Source: Parvibaculaceae bacterium (lineage in GTDB: Bacteria > Pseudomonadota > Alphaproteobacteria > Parvibaculales > Parvibaculaceae). From it: a DNA stretch of 64,000 bases. Positions 57,340 through 64,000 of the stretch are shown piece after piece. The stretch spans positions 1,927,001 through 1,991,000 of the forward strand of contig JAPWJY010000008.1 of the NCBI GenBank assembly GCA_028283765.1. Reading direction: 5' to 3'. Numbering within the stretch: position 1 is the first letter of the stretch; the number at the start of each line of letters is the position of its first letter. Made by a program: the position numbers and the translations under genes. The notes beneath the pieces were generated by a model, which saw only the letters and a list, made by a program, of their open reading frames with translations, searched no databases and was not told the DNA's origin.

Positions 57340-58089
57340 CTACTCTGCCACCTTCAGCGGAAACTCGAACAGGGCTTTCGTGTAGCGCTCATCCACAAAG
57401 GAAATCGGCAGGCCGGTTCTGGTCAGCACGATGGCCTTGTGCTCCAGCAGATGGGGCGGCAGTTGCAGCGCGCCGCCGGAACCGGCCTGAAGCGGCGCGC
57501 CGGTTTCCCAGCCATCGGGCAGCGGATGCCAGAGCAGCGTCGCGCTGAAAGTGCGCCGGTAGGGTTCGAGCGGGCGGATCACCTTGCCGAACGGCGTATC
57601 GGTTTCCTCAAGCGCCTTGTTCATGTCCGGCGTCAGGCGCGCGGGCACATACCAGTTGTCGGCCTCCGACAATATCCTGTCGCCACAGCTCAGCCTGACC
57701 TCGCGATAGGTCACTTTTTCGCCGGGCTTCACGGCCAGCAGTTTCAACACTTCATCGGAGGGCGGCTTGACCACGCCCTTGTTGCGCGAGGCGATGATTT
57801 TGGGATCGGCGGCGAGCCGGTGATCCCGGCACCAGTTCTCCAGCGTCTGCGTCGCGCTGCGGCTCGCCAGCAAGGTCGCGTTGAGGGTCTGGAGCAGGGC
57901 TTCGGCTTCCACGCGGGTCATGTAACTGTCGCTCCATTCCACGGGGACGGCACCATCCGCCCACGAATCCGGGATGATGGCCATAAGGGCAAGACATGCG
58001 GCCACGACCGCATAAAAGCCTTTTCCCAACACTCTGTCTGCCACGTTACCCCCTCCGGGAAGGAACCTGCCCCCGGACTGCGCGTTCAT
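57340..58089 (-). CDS. Exported chorismate-lyase (UbiC)-like protein
   Basis: The 249-residue protein has an apparent signal peptide (hydrophobic stretch about residues 25-42, cut after SWA). The rest resembles the UbiC fold: TYREVRLSCGDRILSEADNWYVP matches the REV-L-C-DG...A..VVP core of chorismate lyase, ETDTPFGKVIRPLEPYRRT matches its TPLG segment, and ISFVDERYTKALF could hold the catalytic Glu. Classical UbiC is cytosolic and half-made of the same core at about 165 residues. The signal peptide makes a ubiquinone role doubtful. Function is unknown; the match is from pattern recognition. Confidence 0.6.
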   Translation of the reverse strand: MNAQSGGRFLPGGGNVADRVLGKGFYAVVAACLALMAIIPDSWADGAVPVEWSDSYMTRVEAEALLQTLNATLLASRSATQTLENWCRDHRLAADPKIIASRNKGVVKPPSDEVLKLLAVKPGEKVTYREVRLSCGDRILSEADNWYVPARLTPDMNKALEETDTPFGKVIRPLEPYRRTFSATLLWHPLPDGWETGAPLQAGSGGALQLPPHLLEHKAIVLTRTGLPISFVDERYTKALFEFPLKVAE

Positions 58090-58193
58090 GAAGCATTACC
58101 ACGGCGGCCGCAGCCCGTTAAAATTTACCATGGCCGGGATGAGATGAACCGGCCGGACCTTATCCCGCATTCACAAGCAGGAGAGAACAAACC

Positions 58194-58733
58194 ATGATGA
58201 AAGCCGGATATATCCGAAAAGCGGGCATTCTTGTCGCGGCCCTGGCTTTCCTTGCCGCTGGCGCGACCTCGGCCCTTGCCGCCTCCGGTTCGCTTTATGA
58301 CAAGCTCCGGGCCGATCCGCAATTCTCGACCCTGGTGCGGATCATCGACGCCAATGGCGTGAAATCCGCCTATACCGGCGCCAGCGCCAGAACCGTTTTC
58401 GCGCCCACCAATGCCGCGTTCAACGCCATCACCAACGGCTATGCCGACATGCTGGCCCCGGCGAACATAAGCGTGAAACAGAACACGCAGGCCCTGCTGC
58501 TCTATGAGATCGTGCCGGGCCGGATCGACGTTGGCGAGATCAAGGGCAAGACCCGTCAGGTCATGACGGTGCAGGGCTCAAAGGAAACGATCGACGGCAC
58601 CGGCCCGCAGATCAGCTTCGGCCCACCCCCCTATGGCGCACTCGTGAACGGTGCGCCCATTAAGGCCTCGAACGGCGTCATCCTGCCCGTGGACAGGCTG
58701 CCGGTGCCCGTGTTCGCCGACGGCAAACCCTGA
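58194..58733 (+). CDS. Exported fasciclin (FAS1) domain protein
   Basis: The 179-residue protein has a signal peptide of about 30 residues (cut after ALA) and one FAS1 domain. The family pattern is SLYDKLRADPQFSTLVRIIDA, TVFAPTNAAFNAI, a central LLLYEIVPGRIDVGEIKG and the C-terminal ASNGVILPVDRLPVP. FAS1 proteins mediate adhesion or surface binding. AGGAG precedes the double ATG (58194 or 58197). The gene ends one base before the end of the convergent purN. Confidence 0.87.
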   Translation: MMKAGYIRKAGILVAALAFLAAGATSALAASGSLYDKLRADPQFSTLVRIIDANGVKSAYTGASARTVFAPTNAAFNAITNGYADMLAPANISVKQNTQALLLYEIVPGRIDVGEIKGKTRQVMTVQGSKETIDGTGPQISFGPPPYGALVNGAPIKASNGVILPVDRLPVPVFADGKP

Positions 58734-58734
58734 C

Positions 58735-59382
58735 CTAATCGAGCGGAGGCACGAACAGGGGGCCGCACCGGCTCCCTGCCATGCCGTCGATCTCGACAAT
58801 CTCGCCCGTCACCCTCGCCCGGCCCGAGGCGACAAGGCCGAGGGCGGCGGGATAAAGCAGGTGCTCCGCCTCCAGCACCCGGGCGGCGAGCGTTTCCGGC
58901 GTATCGTCCTGCCTCACGGGCACGGCGGCCTGCGCGATGATCGGTCCCTCATCCATGGCCGGGCGCACGAAATGGACCGTGCAGCCGGTAATCCGCACGC
59001 CCTCCTCCAGCACGCGGCGGTGGACATGGAGCCCCTTGAAGGCGGGGAGCAGCGAGGGATGGATATTGATCTGCCGGTTATGCCACCGGGCGACGAAGCC
59101 ATCCGACAGGATGCGCATGAAGCCCGCATTGCAGACGAGTTCCACCCCTGCCGCTTCCAGCGCCCGGTCCAGTTCCGCGTCGAAGGCTTCCCGGCCGGGA
59201 TAGAGCTTGTGGTCGATGGCGAGCGCCGGAATGCCCGCGGCCCGGGCAATCGCCAGCCCCGCCGCCTCCGGCCGGTTGGAAATGACGGTGACTATTTCAG
59301 CGGGAAAGCCCGGCGCTGCACAGGCCTCGATCAACGATTTCAGGTTCGAGCCCCGGCCCGAAATCAATATCCCGATCTTCAT
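58735..59382 (-). CDS. purN: Phosphoribosylglycinamide formyltransferase
   Basis: PurN transfers the formyl group from 10-formyl-THF to GAR in purine synthesis. The ATG at 59382 overlaps the purM stop (ATGA) and gives [20 protein letters not shown], the family start; a longer frame from 59622 is antisense-like and rejected. The 215 residues contain [10 protein letters not shown], the catalytic [15 protein letters not shown] (Asn-His) and the segment [20 protein letters not shown] with the catalytic Asp. Confidence 0.96.
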   Translation of the reverse strand: MKIGILISGRGSNLKSLIEACAAPGFPAEIVTVISNRPEAAGLAIARAAGIPALAIDHKLYPGREAFDAELDRALEAAGVELVCNAGFMRILSDGFVARWHNRQINIHPSLLPAFKGLHVHRRVLEEGVRITGCTVHFVRPAMDEGPIIAQAAVPVRQDDTPETLAARVLEAEHLLYPAALGLVASGRARVTGEIVEIDGMAGSRCGPLFVPPLD

Positions 59383-60473
59383 CTGCCGCTGCCGAGCGCC
59401 CCGGAAATCCGCACCTGCGGCTCGTCGCCCGTCCGGGCCCGCAGATAGCCCAGACGGCAGACGCCCTCGCCATGGGCTTCGAGCACGCCCGCCACCTCGT
59501 CCACCCTGTCGGCGGCCACGACCACGATCATGCCGATGCCGCAATTGAAGGTCCGGGCCATTTCGGTTTCGGCGATGCCGCCCAGATCCATCAGCCAGCC
59601 GAAAACGCTTGGCAGCGCCCACGACGCGCCGTCGATCTCGACGGTCACGTCGTCCGGCAGCACCCGGGGGATATTTTCGGTGAAGCCGCCGCCGGTGATA
59701 TGCGCCAGCGCCTTGACCGCGCCGGTTTCCCGGATCGCCGCCAGCACCGAGCGCACATAGATGCGGGTCGGAGCCAGCAGCTTCTGGCCCAGCGTCAACG
59801 GCTCGCCCCGGAACGGCGCGTCATAGGAAAGGCTGTAATCGGCCACGATCCGCCGGACCAGCGAATAGCCGTTGGAATGGAACCCCGTGGAGGCAAGGCC
59901 CAGCACCACATCGCCTTCGCCGACATCCGGTCGCGGCAGCACGCCGTCGCGCTCGACCGCACCCACGGCGAAGCCCGCCAGATCGTAATCCCCTCCAGCG
60001 TACATGCCCGGCATTTCGGCCGTTTCGCCGCCGATGAGCGCACACCCGGCCTGCCGGCAACCCTCGGCTATCCCTGAGATCACGTCGCGGGCGGTCGTCA
60101 CATCGAGCTTGCCGGTGGCGAAATAGTCGAGGAAAAACAAGGGCTCGGCACCCTGCACCACCAGATCGTTGACCGACATGGCGACCAGATCGATGCCCAC
60201 CGTGTCATGGATTCCGGCGTCGATGGCGACCTTGAGCTTGGTGCCGACGCCGTCATTGGCGGCGACCAGCACCGGATCCCTGAACCCGGCCTGCTTCAGG
60301 TCGAAAAGCCCCCCGAAACCGCCCAGTTCGGCATCCGCGCCCGGCCGCTTCGTCGAGGCGGCGAGCGGCGCGATCATTTTGATCAGCGCATTGCCAGCAT
60401 CGATGTCGACCCCCGACTGGGCATAGGTGTAGCCGTTGGGGCGAACCGGGGGGCGAACCGGGCCTGAGGACAT
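59379..60473 (-). CDS. purM: Phosphoribosylformylglycinamidine cyclo-ligase (AIR synthetase)
   Basis: PurM closes the imidazole ring in purine synthesis. The ATG at 60473 has AGGAG eight bases upstream; the frame upstream is not conserved. The 364 residues have [34 protein letters not shown], the [23 protein letters not shown] signature, [11 protein letters not shown] and [16 protein letters not shown]. The gene is coupled to purN by a four-base overlap and is divergent from the DUF2066 gene. Confidence 0.97.
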   Translation of the reverse strand: MSSGPVRPPVRPNGYTYAQSGVDIDAGNALIKMIAPLAASTKRPGADAELGGFGGLFDLKQAGFRDPVLVAANDGVGTKLKVAIDAGIHDTVGIDLVAMSVNDLVVQGAEPLFFLDYFATGKLDVTTARDVISGIAEGCRQAGCALIGGETAEMPGMYAGGDYDLAGFAVGAVERDGVLPRPDVGEGDVVLGLASTGFHSNGYSLVRRIVADYSLSYDAPFRGEPLTLGQKLLAPTRIYVRSVLAAIRETGAVKALAHITGGGFTENIPRVLPDDVTVEIDGASWALPSVFGWLMDLGGIAETEMARTFNCGIGMIVVVAADRVDEVAGVLEAHGEGVCRLGYLRARTGDEPQVRISGALGSGR

Positions 60474-60643
60474 GGGAAGCAACTCCTGATAGATGACGGA
60501 CGCACGCCGGACGTCCGGGGCCTTCGCCTGACTGACCGGTTGATGTAGTGTGCTGTTGGAGAGGGGATACCCTTTTTTGCCGCATCTGGCAAAACAGGGC
60601 GTGACCGGTTTTGTGCGACCAGATGAACGGGATTGAAGACGGC

Positions 60644-61747
60644 ATGAGCGATTGGCGAACCCTGAAACGGGCTGCACAGGCGGCTTTCCTGAGCATCATC
60701 GCCCTTTTTGCCCTGGGCGTCAGCCCGTCCCTCGCCGCCGACGCCTATTCCGTGTCCGGCGTCCATGTGGATGAAACCGCCAAAAGCGCCACGGAAGCCC
60801 GCACGGTCGCACAGGCCAACGGCCAGGTGCTGGCGCTGACGAAGCTGATGCAGCGCCTGACCCAGAAGCAATATTGGCCCAACCTGCCGGTCGCCAGCGC
60901 CATCAACGCGGAAAACATGGTGCGCAGCTTTCAGGTCGCCTCCGAAAAGACCAGTTCCACCCGCTACATCGCCGATCTGATCGTGAGTTTCCGGCCCGAT
61001 GCCGTGCAGGGCTTTCTGGCCGCCAACAACATTCCCTTCACCGCGACCGCCGCCAAGCCCGCCGTGATCGTGCCGGTGCTGGAAGGCCCCTCGGGGCAGC
61101 TTTTGTGGGACGATGTGAACCCGTGGCGGACCGCCTGGGGCCAGATCGACCTCAGTGATTCGGTCGCGCCCCTGATCATGCCGCTTTCCGACCTTGAGGA
61201 TATGAGCACGCTCCCCACCGACAAGGCGCTCTCCGGCGACATGCCGTCGCTTCGCGCGCTGGCGGCCCGCTATGGCGCGGGCGGCGTCCTTGTGGCCCTG
61301 GCGAAACCCGATGCGTCCGGCAGCGGGCTCGATGTGACGCTGACCCGCTATAACGGCGACGGCAAGCTCGACGAGATCACCCAGAACTTCAGCGCCGATC
61401 CTTCCGACCCCACGCCCGACGCGCTTTATGCCGCGGCCGCAAAGGGCAGCTTCGATGCGCTTGCCGACCGCTGGAAAAGCGGGGCCGCCGTCTCGACGGT
61501 CGCCATGTCCAGCCTCGACGCCAATATCTCTTTCACCAGCCTCGCCCAGTGGCAGGCCATCCGCAGCCGCCTCGACAATCTGGCGCCGGTGCGCCGGGTG
61601 AACGTGGAGGCGCTCGGCGTCGAGGGCGCGATTGTCGGGCTCAACTATGTCGGCACCCCCGATGAACTGACCAGGAGCATGGCCGACCAGTCGCTCGACC
61701 TGTTTCAGGGACCGGACGGCTGGCGGATCGCCAGTCATGGGGAGTAA
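60644..61747 (+). CDS. DUF2066 exported protein
   Basis: The ATG at 60644 ([18 protein letters not shown]) gives 367 residues with a signal peptide cut after LAA. In-frame starts at 60611 and 60623 are possible. The pattern [23 protein letters not shown] and [13 protein letters not shown], then [25 protein letters not shown], is DUF2066. The function is unknown; homologues stand beside purM, a PerM-like permease and an Hda-like gene in many proteobacteria, as here. Confidence 0.85.
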   Translation: MSDWRTLKRAAQAAFLSIIALFALGVSPSLAADAYSVSGVHVDETAKSATEARTVAQANGQVLALTKLMQRLTQKQYWPNLPVASAINAENMVRSFQVASEKTSSTRYIADLIVSFRPDAVQGFLAANNIPFTATAAKPAVIVPVLEGPSGQLLWDDVNPWRTAWGQIDLSDSVAPLIMPLSDLEDMSTLPTDKALSGDMPSLRALAARYGAGGVLVALAKPDASGSGLDVTLTRYNGDGKLDEITQNFSADPSDPTPDALYAAAAKGSFDALADRWKSGAAVSTVAMSSLDANISFTSLAQWQAIRSRLDNLAPVRRVNVEALGVEGAIVGLNYVGTPDELTRSMADQSLDLFQGPDGWRIASHGE

Positions 61748-61756
61748 GGGCGCAAG

Positions 61757-62875
61757 ATGACCATGCAACGGCAGGCCCTGATCTGGCTCGGCGCGATCCT
61801 CGCGCTGATCGCCTGCCTGTGGCTGTTCGAGCATATCCTGCTGCCCTTCATCGTCGGCTTCGCCGCCGCCTATTTCCTCGATCCCCTGGCGGACAGGCTG
61901 GAGGACTGGGGCCTCTCGCGGCTGGCCGCGACGGCGCTGATCACTCTCGCGCTCATCCTCGTTCTGGTCGCCACCGCCCTGCTGGTGGTGCCGGTGCTCT
62001 ACAACCAGAGCCTTGCCCTTGTGGAAGCCCTGCCTTCCCTCATCCACGAGGCCCGCAGCCTCATGCTGGACGTCACCCGGGGACGCCTCGCCCACCTGCT
62101 CGGCCAGCGCTCCAGCGATGTGCAGGCGGCCATGACGGACGCCACCGGCGGCCTGCTCAACTGGCTGGTGTCGCTGGCAAGCTCGATCTGGTCGCAGGGA
62201 CTGGCGCTCGTCTCCATCCTCTCGCTGGTCGTCGTCGCCCCGGTCATCGCCTTCTACATGCTGCTCGACTGGGACCGGATGGTCGCCCAGATCAACAAGC
62301 TTCTGCCCCGCGATCACGCCGATACGGTGCGCCAGATCGCCATCGAAATGAACATGGTGCTGGCCGGGTTCGTGCGCGGACAGGGCACGCTCTGCCTGTT
62401 CCTCGGCATTTTCTATGCCACCGGCCTCACCCTCGTCGGCCTGCGGTTCGGCCTTGTCATCGGCGTCGTGGCGGGCATTCTCAGCTTCATTCCCTACATG
62501 GGCACAATCAGCGGGCTGGTCACGGCCGTCACCATCGCCTTCTTCCAGTTCCCCGGCGACTATCTCCAGATCGGGCTCGTCGCGGCGGTGTTCGGCGTCG
62601 GCAATTTCATCGAAGGCAATTTCCTCGCTCCCAAACTGGTCGGCGACAAGGTCCGCCTCCACCCTGTCTGGATCATGTTCGCGCTGTTCGCCTTCGGGGA
62701 ACTGTTCGGTTTCGTCGGACTGCTGCTCGCCTTGCCGCTGGCCGCGATCATGGGCGTGCTGGTGCGCTTCGCGGTGCGCCGCTATCTGGAGAGCACCCTC
62801 TATCTGGGCCTTACGAAGCACCATTCTCGCCTGGATTATGACCCGCCGGAAGCCGGGCCCACCGGGAAGCCGTAA
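61757..62875 (+). CDS. AI-2E/PerM family membrane permease
   Basis: The 372-residue protein has about eight membrane helices. The family pattern includes FIVGFAAAYFLDPLADRLEDWGLSR, the PVIAFYMLLDWDRMV segment and VAGILSFIPYMGTISGLVTA, ending in FVGLLLALPLAAIMGVLVRF. Members move various small solutes, including AI-2, or Na+ in some cases. The stop overlaps the next start (TAATG). Confidence 0.9.
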   Translation: MTMQRQALIWLGAILALIACLWLFEHILLPFIVGFAAAYFLDPLADRLEDWGLSRLAATALITLALILVLVATALLVVPVLYNQSLALVEALPSLIHEARSLMLDVTRGRLAHLLGQRSSDVQAAMTDATGGLLNWLVSLASSIWSQGLALVSILSLVVVAPVIAFYMLLDWDRMVAQINKLLPRDHADTVRQIAIEMNMVLAGFVRGQGTLCLFLGIFYATGLTLVGLRFGLVIGVVAGILSFIPYMGTISGLVTAVTIAFFQFPGDYLQIGLVAAVFGVGNFIEGNFLAPKLVGDKVRLHPVWIMFALFAFGELFGFVGLLLALPLAAIMGVLVRFAVRRYLESTLYLGLTKHHSRLDYDPPEAGPTGKP

Positions 62876-63540
62876 TGGCGCGACAGCTTATCCTCGCCCT
62901 TCCCTGCCGCACCGCCTATGGCCGCGAGGATTTTCTGGTGGCCCCCGCCAATGAGGCGGCTGTTGCCCTGATCGACCGCTGGCCGGACTGGCCCGGCGTG
63001 GCGGTGGCGCTGACAGGCCCCGCGGGCAGCGGCAAGACCCATCTGGCCGAGGTCTGGCGCGAACGGAGCCGGGCGCTCACCGTCACCGGCCCGCATTTGC
63101 GGATCGCAGACGTGCCCGTCCTGCTCGCCAAGGGCGCCCTTGTCATCGAGGCCGCGAACGAGCTTTCCGGCGAGGGTGAACAGGCGCTCTTTCACCTGCT
63201 GAACCTTGCGCATGCGGAAAACGCCTTCGTGCTGCTGCTGGCCCGCCCGGCGCCCGGCCAGTGGCGGGTGAAGCTGCCGGATCTGGCCTCGCGGGTGAAG
63301 GCGCTGCCGGCGGTTTCGCTGAACGAGCCCGACGACGCGCTGCTCGGCGCCGTGCTGGCGAAGCTGTTCGCCGACCGGCAATTGCGCATTCCCGACACGT
63401 TGGTGCCCTTCCTCGCCCAGCGGATCGAGCGCTCGGTCGACGCCGCCCGGCGGATCGTGCAGGCCATCGACGAGGCGTCGCTGTCGGGCAAGCGCCCGGT
63501 CACCATTCCGCTTGCCGCCGACGTGCTGGTAAAGGGTTGA
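62875..63540 (+). CDS. DnaA-related Hda-like regulatory ATPase
   Basis: The 221-residue protein is an AAA+ domain related to Hda, the factor that with the beta clamp stimulates DnaA-ATP hydrolysis. The N-terminus MARQLILALPC is like Hda's clamp-binding start (QLxLxLP). Walker A is GPAGSGKTH near residue 48. Walker B is degenerate (ALVIEAANEL), which is common in alphaproteobacterial HdaA. A C-terminal helical lid with ARRIVQAIDEASLSGKRPV follows. It starts inside the permease stop. Confidence 0.85.
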   Translation: MARQLILALPCRTAYGREDFLVAPANEAAVALIDRWPDWPGVAVALTGPAGSGKTHLAEVWRERSRALTVTGPHLRIADVPVLLAKGALVIEAANELSGEGEQALFHLLNLAHAENAFVLLLARPAPGQWRVKLPDLASRVKALPAVSLNEPDDALLGAVLAKLFADRQLRIPDTLVPFLAQRIERSVDAARRIVQAIDEASLSGKRPVTIPLAADVLVKG

Positions 63541-63546
63541 GGGCCG

Positions 63547-63570
63547 ATAACCCTTGAAAATCAAGGTTAT
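63547..63570. terminator. Near-perfect inverted repeat after the Hda-like gene
   Basis: ATAACCCTTGA and TCAAGGTTAT pair around a three-base AAA spacer with one bulged C, seven bases after the stop. The arms are AT-rich and no T-run follows. Confidence 0.35.
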
Positions 63571-63613
63571 TGCACGATGAAGATTTTACGAATTGCAAAG
63601 GCAAGTCACGCCT

Positions 63614-63631
63614 CCGTCACAAATTTGACTT
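63614..63631 (+). promoter_or_regulatory. Candidate Pho box upstream of ppk
   Basis: CCGTCACAAATTTGACTT shares about 13 of 18 bases with the PhoB direct-repeat consensus (CTGTCATAAATCTGTCAT). It lies about 107 bases before the ppk start. ppk is a known Pho-regulon member in several bacteria, which raises the likelihood modestly. Confidence 0.3.
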
Positions 63632-63738
63632 AGTTTGCCTCTGTCCCACAGCAAAGCGCGGCGATCGCGGCTTTCCTTTGGGCTTGAGCTGAACGAACAT
63701 GATGGCCGATGATCCTGACGGCCCGGGGAAATCTGACA

Positions 63739-64000
63739 ATGACGAGCGACACAGCGGCGGCTCCCGCAGCAGAGGCTACCCAGATCCGGACACCGGCCCC
63801 GAAGACGCCGAAGGCCGACAACGGGCCCGCGATCACGATCGACAGCCCGGACCGCTTCATCAACCGCGAACTCTCGTGGCTCTCCTTCAACAAGCGCGTA
63901 CTGGAAGAATCCCAGAATCCCAACCATCCGCTGCTGGAGCGCCTGCGCTTCCTGTCGATCTCGGCCTCCAATCTCGACGAATTCTACATGGTCCGGGTCG
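63739..64000 (+). CDS. ppk: Polyphosphate kinase 1, N-terminal fragment (cut by the window edge)
   Basis: PPK1 makes polyphosphate from ATP. Only the first 87 codons are present. After a disordered Ala/Pro/Thr start of about 35 residues, the family N-terminus is clear: [23 protein letters not shown] and [23 protein letters not shown]. The start codon has GGGGA about nine bases upstream. The rest lies beyond 64000. Confidence 0.94.
   Translation, partial: MTSDTAAAPAAEATQIRTPAPKTPKADNGPAITIDSPDRFINRELSWLSFNKRVLEESQNPNHPLLERLRFLSISASNLDEFYMVRV

Noticed and set aside
60383-62824. 813-codon minus-strand frame over DUF2066 and the permease
   Set aside because: The composition (Asp/Glu/Gln/His/Arg-rich, no hydrophobic core) is that of the complement of a membrane-protein gene.

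Overview
The window is GC-rich chromosomal DNA of an alphaproteobacterium; the order cannot be settled from sequence alone. Diagnostic features are a complex I accessory subunit of the NDUFA12 family beside a DUF2155 protein and an MlaD-like protein, an RNase E whose S1 domain carries a large acidic insert, the rne / amiC / mrcA / prfB neighbourhood, the accB-accC-aat block, a B12-dependent class II ribonucleotide reductase, and a bactofilin coupled to an M23 peptidase. There are no rRNA genes, CRISPR arrays, prophages or intact insertion sequences.

Layout. Positions 1-7318 (minus strand) are the classic translation/transcription superoperon, read right to left: tRNA-Tyr, tRNA-Gly, tuf, tRNA-Trp, secE, nusG, rplK, rplA, an L10-type leader, rplJ, rplL and the first 675 codons of rpoB. 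A strong stable-RNA-type promoter lies at 7420-7448. On the plus strand follow rlmB, a TrmO-like gene, a membrane PQQ glucose dehydrogenase (gcd) and tRNA-Thr.

Positions 12000-20600 are a surface-polysaccharide region. It begins just after tRNA-Thr with an AT-rich, probably acquired pair: a two-domain GT4-GT2 glycosyltransferase carrying a nine-G tract near its 5' end, and an O-acyltransferase. A GC-rich, tightly overlapping trio follows: a TylC3/NovU-type sugar C-methyltransferase and two SDR sugar epimerase/reductases. Together these look able to make, transfer and acylate a branched or deoxy sugar.

Positions 20829-32932 hold an aldehyde dehydrogenase; a MarR-controlled aromatic-acid efflux operon (FUSC pump, DUF1656 protein, HlyD adaptor); a large AsmA/YhdP-like protein; a one-Cys BCP peroxiredoxin joined to a DUF455 ferritin-like protein; and the M23 peptidase/bactofilin pair. 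Positions 32963-42208 hold ychJ-like, prfB (with a programmed +1 frameshift), PBP1A, an AMIN-amidase and rne with a long leader.

Positions 42303-52000 contain a GGT-like lipoprotein, a BepA-like M48 protease and a DsbA-like oxidoreductase, thiG-thiS, aroQ, accB-accC, aat, DUF2155, mlaD and ndufa12. From 52371 come nrdJ (with an upstream NrdR box), an alpha/beta hydrolase-OsmC fusion, a secreted UbiC-like protein, a fasciclin protein, purM-purN, DUF2066, an AI-2E/PerM-type permease, an Hda-like ATPase and the start of ppk.

The most interesting parts are the tRNA-adjacent glycosyltransferase/acyltransferase island with long homopolymer tracts and inverted repeats, the secreted UbiC-like protein, and the GGT-like lipoprotein with an altered nucleophile motif. 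I did not find a clearly new multi-gene defence or signalling system.
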